Shown here piece by piece: positions 55,120-64,000 of a stretch of DNA of 64,000 nt (position 1 is its first letter; each line of letters starts with the position of its first letter). Source of the DNA: Bilabrum cf. latius. Lineage: Eukaryota > Bigyra: Bicosoecida > Bigyra > Bicosoecida. The stretch spans positions 744,001-808,000 of the forward strand of contig OZ237758.1 in the NCBI GenBank assembly GCA_965178125.1, in the 5' to 3' direction. The notes below the pieces were generated by a model. The model did not search any database. It worked only from the letters and a program-made list of their open reading frames with translations, and had not been told where the DNA came from. The position numbers and the translations under genes are program-made.

Positions 55120-58100
55120 ATGGACAGGGTGAGACAGTGACGAAACAACCGATTACCTTCGAACGATGCAGCGATACAACAATAATTCAAAACCTAAATA
55201 TCTTGTATCTGTGCTGCTTGCCGTAATTCGCAGTTTCTGTAGCGGCAGCCTAAACCAGAAGCTGGTACAGTTTCTGAGGGTGCTTCTGCCGCGGAGTCTG
55301 AGAGAAAAGACGATTCAAAACCTAGCCCGGCTGCAACGCAATCTGCACCGGCGCAGCAGGTGCCGGGCGCCCAGGCGTCTGAACCTGCGAGCTCCAGTAG
55401 CCCGACGGCTCCGCCTTTGCAGTCAGGCTCCAAACTGTCGGGTGGCAACCCTGCGTAGTCCAGCTTGGCTTCGCTATCCAGGAGCGGCTCATCGAAGAGC
55501 TCGGCATCCTCAGCCAGCGCATCCTCTAGCTCTTCCTCAAAAGCAGCCCCTGGAAAGAGCCTCAGTGCCATCATGCGAGATCGGTAGCAGGCTTCAGCTC
55601 AGCTGCAAACTCTTTAGAAGGAGCTTCAGAAGCTGACCCGCCAGGAAACCGCCATCCGCAAGCGTGCCGACGACTACGAGCGCAAACACTTGGAAAAAGA
55701 AGAGGCCCTGCGGAAGCAATTGCAGGCGCTGTAGAAGCCGTCCAAGGTGAGGTACACATGTAATCCCCCGCACACTCTCGGGCGGCATTCCTTGTCAATC
55801 CGTGGGTCGCAGACACTACGGTGCGTCCAGTGGACACGTCCCCGAGCACTTGCTCCGCGCCCCCGGGCCTTCCCCCCCCCCCCCCCCCTCACACCCCACC
55901 AACCGACACACCGCGTACCCCGCCGCCAAACTCATCCTCCGCAGAAGCGCTCTACCCAGCCATTCCCTGCTCCCGACGCCATGGTACCCTTGCTGCAGCG
56001 AGCCGCGGATTTCGCACAGACGCAGCAACGCCAGCAGCAGCAGCAGCAGCAGCAGCAGACCAAGCCGGCCGGCAAACCGGAAGCAGCCGCTCAATCGGCC
56101 CCGTAGTCGGAGGGCAGCGCCGCCCCCGCAACCCCACCCACCGGCGCGAAGACAAAGGCTAGGCCAAGCCGGCCCGCCCCCCGGGACCTCGCAGAGGCGC
56201 TTCGGCTGCCACACGCCTGCGTTGGGGACGTATTGCAGGCGTGGGATTTCCTCCGCAGGTTCATACGCCGCGGCTTCCTCGATGCCTCCCCCAAGGCGTG
56301 TGCGGAGGGCATGGTGGACTGCCACGAGGACGTGCAGGTGGACGATCCTGCCACGCTGGCGGCCCGGCCGGCCGATGGGACCGCGACCGTGGGCGTGAGG
56401 AGCTCTGGGCGGAGCCGGATGGCTGTTGCCGGTAGCAATGATGCGTCAGCGACTGCTGGTACGTTGCCTGGGTCTAATTCCCTGGAAGTCTCCTCTTCGG
56501 CCACCTCAGGCAGCGGCTCTGCTCTGCAGTCGGATCGAGCAGACAAGGCCGAGAAGATGCAGGCTTCCGGACTCACGCTCGACCTGGGAAACCTGGAGCT
56601 GGAGGAGCTGAGCATCGCGCTGCGGCGCCCCGAGTTCCGCTGCGCCCGCGTGCTGAACAGGCTGCACACCGCTCTGCTGAGGGTCGTGCTGGAGGATGTC
56701 GAAGGCAGCCTTGAAGACCGCGCCAAGAGCGGCAAGCACGGCCACGGGAGCCACGGAGGGGGGCACGGGTCGCTGATGCTAGAGGCGGCCGAGGGCGTCA
56801 CGGGAGCCTCTGCTTCCCTACGGGCCCCCAAGCTCGCCATGCTGTCGCCGCTGACGTGGCCACATCTCCTCGGGTGAGACAAAGAGAGCACTGTGCGGCC
56901 ACCTGCACGCTGACGAGTTGCGATGAGCTGCGGGGTTTCCGCTGCTGCAACAGACCCCAACCATAGCGCGTTGCTCTTTCTGTGGGTCACCCACGTCTTC
57001 CATTCTTGTGTTTTCTCCATGGTCGCAGCTAGATGCTTGAAGACGGTCTCGGAGATGACTGGGAAGAGTTCCAGGATCTCGCCACGCCCGGTAAGATCAA
57101 GCCCTTGTGTTGCAATTGTTCCGACGGAGGGCCTTGCTTGCGTATCCCGTTGCGGCTGTGTGCTTGCTTGCCTTGCGTGCGCTTGGTACTGTGCTTGTAC
57201 CGGTGTATCTTGACACCGCTTAAATGCCTCTGTCTCTACTGTTGGTTTCACCTAAATGGCTCCCACTCATCCCTCTGTGGTCGCAGGCGTTCGGGCGGCC
57301 ATCCGCCGCCTCAACAAGGCAGACTACGCCGCCCTCTCTATCGCGGAGCGAGTGGCCATCCTCAAATACCTGGTGGACTGCGTCACTGCCACCATCAATT
57401 TCTCCGAGATGATGGACGACGTGGACGTCCAGCGACAGGAGGCCGTGAAGGAGCACGCCTCCGAGGAGGAGAGGTACCTGGCAAGAATCAAGAAGCAGAA
57501 GCAGGAGGCCAAAGAGGCTAGCGCGGAGAGGGTCGAGAAGCTGCAGGAGCAGCTCAAGCTGGCTCTGGAAGAGCTGGGCGAGGACGACGACAGCATGGCA
57601 CCCAAACCCAAGGCAAAGGCCAGCTCGGCCAAAGGCAGTAACACCTCCAAGGCAGCTGCGAGCGGGAAGAAGCCGAAAAAGGAGGGCGAGAGCACGGCCT
57701 CGAAGCAGGCAAAGCTGCCCGTGGCCTCCAGCGGGCAGGCTGCCATGGAGGACGGCGAGCAGGCCGGCTCTGGCGGCACAAAGGCAGGGGGTGCGGACAA
57801 GGACGAGGTGCTCGAAGTGGAAGACAGCTCTGGCGAGGAAGACGAGGGCGAGGGCGATGATGAAGAGGAAGATGATGATTCCGACCTCGATTCGGTCGGT
57901 AGCTTCAACTCGCAGGCGAGCGAATTCAAGGAGATGGGCAGCGCGGCGGTGAGGCAGAAGCGGCTGGAGCACGACAGGCACAGGAAAGCCAGGATCGAAG
58001 AGAAACGAAGGCAGAAGCGACTCGCCAAGGCCGCAGAAACAATCGAGACCAAGCGGACCGAGCTGATTGCGGAGATGAAGGGTGCTGCAGCCGCCAAGGA

Positions 58101-60849
58101 CATCGACAGGCTCAGGCAAGCGATCACGCGGGCACAGGACAGCGCCTGCGAGTTTGTGATCGGGAGGGGCAAGGGCAAGCGCAGGTCTCCCAGCCTGCTC
58201 CGTGCCATGATCGAGGAGCAGAGGCTGGAAGAGACGCTCGAGATCTCTGCGATCAACGAAAGAGCAGAGGAGAACCGCCTGCGCAAGCTCAGAAGGCACT
58301 TCCGTCGGTTGGAGCCCCACCGCACCCAGGCACTCTGCTTAGGACGGGACGGGCTGCGCAGAACATACTGGTACTACACGCACGACAGGACGGCTATTTA
58401 CGTGGAGCAGCCCGTTTTTGACTCTGCCGCACAGGAAGTGGCCGTCAAGGAGGCTGCCAGACGAGCGGCACACAAGGCCGCCAGCGCGGGCGGCATCGCG
58501 AGCGTGAGCGGTGCGACCCCGCTCAGGCCTGTCCTCGCTTCCACTGGAGCGGCGGGTGCTGTGGCATCCGACAGAAGCGGTTCCTCGTCCTCTGGAGCTG
58601 CGGCCATGTTAGACGGGGACGAGGGCGAGGCGTAGGCGTCGTCCGCACCGGCTGCTGCCGCTCCCCTTGAGACGGCGGTTCCCACGGTGCTGGTGGGCGG
58701 CACCTGGGACCGGCTGGACGACAAGCTTCGGATCGCGGCCGAGGAACGACTCGCGGAGGACGCAGTGATCGCGCAGGCCGCGATCGCCCAGCGCTAGCCC
58801 AAGCTGGAAACGGTCGTGTGGGGCAGGATCGAGACTTTCGAGGCGGTGCAGCAGCTCCTCGACTCGCTGGACCGGCGTGGGGAGGACGAGGACGATCTGT
58901 TCCGGCAGATTGAGGCGTGGTCCCAGGTTCTCTCCAGCTCGATCCCCACTGCTGAAGAGCTGGAGGAGGAGGACGAGGCCGGTCCGCAGACAGACGACGA
59001 AGCCATGGAGGACGATGAGGGCGAGGACGAGGAGGGTGCTGGCAGCAAGGGAGGCCGCGGCGTCGGCGCAAAGGAGGTTGAGGAGGAGGAGATGGATGGC
59101 GCCGTGGCCATCGCCATCAAGCGCTCTATGCGGGGGAACAAGGCGCCCAGAGGTACCGTCGAGTCTGACGACGAGGGCGAGGCCGAGCTGGAGCTAGACA
59201 GCTTCAAGTACGGCGGCGGCGGGGTCGGAAGCGGGAGCATCGATAGCGCCAGTGCACGACCCTCCAGGGAGGAGCGAGAGGAGATGAAGGAGAAGCAGCG
59301 CCTGGAGGAGCTGGAGCGGGCGAGGAACGGGGGCAAGACGAGGAAGAGGGGCAGGGTCAAGTACTCTGCCTTCATCCCCAGGAAGAGGAGGCGCACTGAG
59401 AGCGATGCTGCCGTGGAGCAGCGCACGCCTGGCAAACTCTTTAGCGCATTCCGCAACCAGAGGCGAACGACGCTGCGTCGCCGACTGGACCTGGGTCACG
59501 GCGCGGGCTCTGGCTCCGATGGAGACAGCGACGAGGACGAGGACGGCAGCGACAGCGAGGTGGAGGAGATGCTGAACGAGTCGCTGTTCGAGGGAGGAGG
59601 CGGAGTGGAGGGCGTGGGGAACAAGGACCACCCGTACGACGAGCTGAGTGCGCCTGCAGGCAACTTGTGCAGTCTGAGGTCGACCTTACTGCGCATGGAG
59701 GAGCAGCTGAGGGACGCCCTGCATGCCGCCAAGGCCCCGTGGTACGTGAAGGCAGGCCAATCCACCGGTGGATCGTCCGGTGCGGGGGCGGCGTCGTCAT
59801 CGTCGTCTTCGTCCGCGTCTTCGTCTTCTTCGTCTCTGATGAAGCTCAGCGTGGCGGGACCCATCGACCTGAGCGCCTTGCCCCCCCCGCGCGGCGCGTG
59901 GGTCACGGACGTGAGAACTGCCACAAGTCCCCACCAGCTGTCCAAAGCGGCGCTGCTACTGGAGGCACAGGCATATCACCCCCAGAGGGCCAGGAGGCTC
60001 GCCAGGCTGGCGGCATCTGCCGGGGAACGAACCAAGGGCGAGGGGGAGGATGAGGAGGCTGGCGGGAAGGCTGCAGCGGAGGATGACCCTGCGACGGGCT
60101 GGTCTGACGGGGAACAAGAAGACGAGGAGGAGCAGGAGCAGTCCAAGGGTAGTGCCAAGGGGGCCGCATCCGAGGGCGGTCAGGCCGCGATGGAATCCGG
60201 CGAGGAGGAGGAGGAGGAAGAGGAGGGCAGCAGGAACGGCGAGGAGGACGAGGACGAGGAGGACGAGGAGGAAGCCGACCTGACACAGGGGGCAGTGTGG
60301 ACGCTCCGGTCGCTGAGGAGGCGCTGGAGGTCCGCGGCGAGGCGGGCCGTCACGGTGCATTCCATTGCGGTGCTGTTGCTGGAGCTCCAGGAGCGGGCGG
60401 CAGTGGCCGGGCTGTGCCCCGCGCCCACCTCGCTGGTGGTGCGTGCCACCAGGAAGGCCGCATTGAAGAAGGAGAGAGAGGAGGCGGCCCGCCGCAGGCG
60501 TGAGGCCCAGAACAAGAAGAAGAGCGGGAAGGGCGCCTCGGGCTCGTCCCGAGGAGGTTCCGCATCGCGCGGCGCCGCTACGGCTGGCTTCGAGGAGGCC
60601 TTCGGCTCTCGTCGGAGCTTGCGGGAGAGGACGAAGCGAGTGTCATACTCTGACATGGGAGGCGGTGGTGGTGACTCGGATGATGAGGACTACCACAGGG
60701 GCAGCAGGAGGGGCCGCCGGGGCGTGATTGATTCCGACGAGGAGGACGAGGACGAGGAGGCCGAAAGGGCCAAGGCCGAGCTCATGGGGTTGCGCCGCTC
60801 TGGGCGTGCGGCTGCTTCGAACGCTCGTCGAAACATTCGGCGATCGTGA
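55120..60849 (+). CDS. DDT/WHIM-domain chromatin-remodelling cofactor, ISWI-partner type
   Basis: Proposed exons: 55120-55128, 55234-55746, 55945-56873, 57029-57090 and 57287-60849; 1692 codons with nine TAG, TGA stop. Residues about 265-480 contain a DDT-like module (VLQAWDFLRRFIRRGFLDAS, then VLNRLHTALLRVVLEDV), then LTWPHLLG across an intron. WHIM1 follows (ALSIAERVAILKYLVDCV) and WHIM2 (CLGRDGLRRTYWYY, AIYVEQPVF). The rest is acidic/basic, with a tail rich in SDDED and RRGRR. DDT plus WHIM defines large subunits that couple ISWI ATPases to nucleosome linkers (ACF1/BAZ, plant RLT). No PHD or bromodomain was seen. The nine-base first exon (M-D-R) is inferred from a gtgag donor and is the least certain part. 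A TAG is formed right after the intron 3 junction. Confidence 0.83.
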
Positions 60850-61004
60850 GTGCAATACAAAGTTCTCATGTTCCCCGTGAGCTACGATTCACTATTCGGT
60901 GCAGGTGGGCCGCGAACTCCGGTTGCACACGTTCATAGTGTGTACATAATGGCAGTCACAAACTATGCACTTCTTTTCAAACCAAGGTAGCAATTAGCTT
61001 GCAA

Positions 61005-61250
61005 TCATACGGCAATCTTTTCGCTATATCTCCACAGCAAGAAGACGGATGCCGCCCACAATGCCCCATGCAGAGCTAGTTCCCGGTACTTAGCCCCTTC
61101 AGCACTCTTCATGTCTACAGTCTGCTTCACAACGTCCTCAACCGCCCTGAATGGCCCTTTCATAAGACCTGCAACGTCCATGTCACGAAACCAATTCCCC
61201 CAGCTGTGTATAGTGAGGGGCAAAGCGCGGCTTCTTTCGAGTTCAATCAT
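61005..61250 (-). CDS. Small protein with one C-terminal membrane helix
   Basis: 81 residues, ATG start, TGA stop. It is amphipathic and soluble in the first about 55 residues (WGNWFRDMDVAGLMKGPFRA), followed by a hydrophobic helix (ALHGALWAASVFLLWRYSE). Length and layout recall small mitochondrial or ER membrane subunits, but I do not recognise the family. It is divergent from the F-BAR gene, with 92 bp between starts. Confidence 0.55.
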   Translation of the reverse strand: MIELERSRALPLTIHSWGNWFRDMDVAGLMKGPFRAVEDVVKQTVDMKSAEGAKYRELALHGALWAASVFLLWRYSEKIAV

Positions 61251-61342
61251 AGCGCAACAACATGCAGTAAATCAGATTAAGTTGCCCAGGTGCAACCGCC
61301 AAGATCACTTTGGCAAAAAGGGTAGCAGAAGACAAATACATC

Positions 61343-64000
61343 ATGTCTGAGCCATACAGTTAGGCGTTAACAAGTGATGACGATGCGCTGCCTCGAAGCC
61401 TCTTGCTTGGCGAGCTTGACCCAAGATTGATCAACCGAACGGGCTTGCTTTCGATGCGGCTGAAAGCTGGAAAGCAAAGTGTGAAGCGACTCATGGGATT
61501 CTTCTCTGCCCGCGCAGCTGCAGAACGCGCGTATGCAGCCCACATGATGGACTGGGCAGGGAAAGAGGCGGCGGCTGGGAATGCAGGAGTTGGGTTGGAT
61601 TCTAGCGTTGCAGCCGCTTTGGAGACGGCTCTTCGGCATGCGAAACAAGAAGGAAGCAGAAGAATGCAGTATGCGCTATTTTTGCAGCGCGAGGTAGCCT
61701 AGAGTCAGTCTCATTTGCTAGAACAGCTTCGAGCGCGGAAGGCGGATCTCGAACTGGCCGAGCGCGAGAGCGAGCGCATCAGGTCTGCAAGTCAGGAAAA
61801 CATGCTTAGAATCCATAGGTAGCACGAGCAGCTAACCACTGAAGGCCAAAGGATAGCAGACCGCGTCCGCACTCTGCCTCGCGGCTCGGCCGACAAGGAA
61901 GTGTGGCAGGGCAGGCTGCGGGACATTCAGGGCAAGATCGGAGCAGCGGAGCAGGCACTCCTCAAGTCGTCCGAAATGCAGCGATCCACGCACGCCAGAT
62001 TTGCTAGAGAGGAGAGGAAGCTGGCCGCGAGGTACGTGCAGCTGGAGGAGAGGCGCCTCCTCGAGACCTCACGAGTGCTCGTTCAGGCAGCCGAGCGCGA
62101 GAGGCAGCTGCTCCGATCCTCGTATTCAGAGGTTGCAACAGCCCTGACCAAGGCCAAGGAGGTGTCCCCGTCCAGGGAACTGGGCCTGTTTCAGCGCAAG
62201 GCGGTCGCTAGGCTGGTCAGGGATCGGGTCGTGTCACAGCACGCCCACCTGGCGGCACTGCCTGATGACCCACGCAAGAAGGCGCAAGAGGAGCAACAGC
62301 GCCGCGCAGAGGCGGCTGCGGAACTGCAGCGGGCGGCGGAGCGGCGGCAAGAAGCGCAGAGAAGCCGGTGGGCCGCCGTGGCGGGTCAGGCCGAGGCGGG
62401 AGGGCGGCAGCTGTTGACCTGGCTGGAGGGAAGGGACGGCAGCTCGGCGGCAGCTGTGGCCAGTGGAGGTGTTGATGCAGGTGCTGGCGCCGATGCTGGT
62501 GGCGACGGCTCTAGTACATCCCAGTCCGGACGCGCGATCGAATCTTCATCGTCACCATAGGAAACCCCGAGTGACGGCGCCGCCACAGGCTCAGCGGCCG
62601 TGCTTCCAGGGAGGATGGATCACACGGCAGCGGCTCTTGCACGTGCGCTGACCGTGCGACCCTCACGCCCCGACACGTCAGTGGTCGTAGTATAGGCACG
62701 CTCGTCGCACGATTCCAGCGCGCTGAATCGGAGCATGGAGGCTGTGCTTGGGCCACTGAGGGTGGCCTGTTTCGAGACATTCGTGCTGGGCAGCGACCAG
62801 GTGCAGGACACTGCGCTGTCGAGCATGCACCTAGTACCTGATGGGGACACTGCGCCTGGCGTGCGATTCAGGGCCACGAGACACGCGGCTGCCACGCTGG
62901 GAGTGACGCGGCAGCAGAAGCACCTGCTGCCGGATCTGCTGAAGCTGAGCGTAAAGCACCTCCGGCAAGAGGCCAGCGACAAGAAGCGCGGCGCGAAGCC
63001 CGGTGCCGGCACAGATGCTCATTCGCATCAGCTTCTCCCCCGCTTGCTCAGAGACTCCGTTCGATTGCGACTGCACATGCTCAACGAGACGGCAACATCG
63101 GCAGTGACGATGCGGCGCTAGGGTACCAGGCGTCATGCCATCGTTGTGTGCTGCGCGCTGCAGGCTCTGCTGGCTCAGGTACTGGATCAATCGAGTCCAC
63201 CGGCTGGGAAAGCCGAGGAGGAGAAGGGCACTGCCACAGAGCTGCAGTCGGAGGCGAAAGGGCTCAGAACGGCGCTGTCTGGTCTGTGGACTCGCATATT
63301 CAAAGCCACCGAGGAACCAGACGACGCAGACGCAGGCGGTACAGCTGGCCCAGACGCAGACGCTGACAGCTCGTCTTCGGCAAAAGGCAAGTCGAAGGCA
63401 AAGGGCAAAGGCAAGGCCGGCAAGACCAAGCGCGGCTCAATGGGTGGCAAGAAAGCAGCCGCTGAGGACGAAATCAAAGCAAAGGGGCAGTCGGGCAGTG
63501 CCAAGGGCAGCAAGGTGAGGAGGGGGTCGATTACGAGACCTAGGCGACTTTCCTCGGCGGTTTCCGTGGAAGGCCTAGCCAAGGAGCTGCACGGTCTCGC
63601 CGACGGCGTGTGTGCACTGGTGGCGCGAGTGAGACGACGGGCTGCTTCTGGAGGGGACGGAAGCAGCGACGATGAAGGGAATGGGGGGACCGAAGATGAT
63701 CATTCGCTGGCATCGTACTGCATCTCGCTGGAACCGCTACCTCTGGGGCTGCGATCCATTATGCTTAGCGTGTTTCTGGGCTGCACTGCCCTGGAATTGC
63801 GAGCTGCAACTGCCGTCACTGGCGTTGCACCCGCTGGTGCTTCCTCGGGAATTGCCACCCCTAGTGGAGCGTCAGGTACAGGCACGCACAACTGCATACT
63901 CGTGGAGAGTCCACATCATCGCGCTACAGACCCAGCAGCGACCGTTGCCGATGCTGCCGGCAGCAAGACTACACCTGGTGCAGATGGCAGCGATGCTGAT
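61343..64000 (+). CDS. F-BAR domain protein (3' end off window)
   Basis: 886 codons open to the right edge, no TAA or TGA, six TAG. The start ATG at 61343 is followed by a TAG at codon 7. Residues about 20-90 resemble an FCH domain: LLGELDPRLINRTGLLSMRL, GKQSVKRLMGFFSARAAAER, AYAAHM. Residues about 110-330 are a long charged coiled coil (RARKADLELAERESERIR, ARYVQLEERRLLETSRVL), consistent with the F-BAR helical dimer that senses or bends membranes. Later parts are Lys/Gly/Ser-rich linkers (KGKSKAKGKGKAGKTKRGS) and two predicted helical regions without an identified family; SH3 or GAP domains could lie outside the window. Confidence 0.7.

Noticed and set aside
55166-55233. Start of the DDT/WHIM gene at the ATG at 55166 with a 29-nt intron
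   Set aside because: It would require an intron far smaller than all others. The ATG at 55120 with a gtgag donor gives a normal intron length, though the first exon stays uncertain.
1-64000. Standard code with massive pseudogenisation by TAG nonsense mutations
   Set aside because: Only TAG interrupts the frames. Random decay would also give TAA, TGA and frameshifts. Essential genes such as TOR, PI4K and exportin-7 keep all key residues on both sides of the TAGs.
1-64000. UAG read as leucine (as in a known rhizarian) or as pyrrolysine
   Set aside because: The PI4K tail and the TAG/CAG repeat pair point to Gln, and several other sites are polar in homologues. One TPR site in the Clu-like gene would fit Leu, but repeats tolerate other residues there. 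Pyrrolysine belongs to prokaryotes and to very few proteins.
1-64000. Bacterial or organellar origin
   Set aside because: GT-AG introns, eukaryote-only families and the lack of operons or ribosome binding sites rule this out.

Overview
This window is nuclear DNA of a GC-rich, intron-containing, free-living-type eukaryote, most likely a protist. It carries full-length or near full-length homologues of eukaryote-only genes: TOR kinase, PI 4-kinase beta, exportin-7, twinfilin, a cyclin, a DDT/WHIM chromatin protein, an F-BAR protein and a Clu/TPR protein. It also carries a transmembrane histidine kinase with LamG domains, which argues against animals and fits protists, algae or fungi. Introns are GT-AG, few per gene, roughly 60-340 nt. 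The lineage cannot be fixed from the sequence alone.

The main result concerns the genetic code. Almost every gene is cut by in-frame TAG codons, about 90 in all, yet reading through TAG alone restores one continuous frame per gene, with correct phases across introns and homology on both sides. TAA and TGA never interrupt those frames and are used as terminators (12 or more TGA, one TAA). TAG therefore reads as an amino acid. Two places in the window say which one: the C-terminal tail of PI4K-beta, where TAG sits at the family's glutamine, and a 180-bp internal repeat in the Clu-like gene, where TAG in one copy is CAG in the other. I read it as UAG = Gln with UAA and UGA kept as stops. Any standard-code annotation would shatter these genes into fragments.

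Layout. 1-8226 (-): LamG-domain sensor histidine kinase, running off the left edge. 8387-10271 (-): four-exon glutathione S-transferase-like protein with a C-terminal membrane segment. 10772-12966 (+): five-exon cyclin. 12967-14296: unassigned. 14297-15046 (-): truncated duplicate of the TOR 3' end. 15375-20576 (+): Clu/TPR protein. 20810-34443 (-): giant TOR kinase. 34735-36129: mosaic pseudogene. 36253-37173 (-) and 42531-43544 (+): paralogous C2H2 zinc-finger genes inside a 2.3-kb inverted repeat. Between the arms, 37465-41085 (-): RING/U-box plus LON-domain protein with a C-terminal membrane segment. 43668-44830 (-): lysine-methyltransferase-like gene. 45113-49150 (+): PI4K-beta. 49493-53611 (+): exportin-7. 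53760-54944 (-): twinfilin. 55120-60849 (+): DDT/WHIM protein. 61005-61250 (-): small membrane protein. 61343-64000 (+): F-BAR protein, running off the right edge.

The genes do not form a pathway cluster. They are housekeeping and signalling genes (nutrient kinase, phosphoinositide kinase, nuclear export, actin and membrane shaping, chromatin) packed with short spacers, with recent local duplications at 14-15 kb and 34-44 kb.
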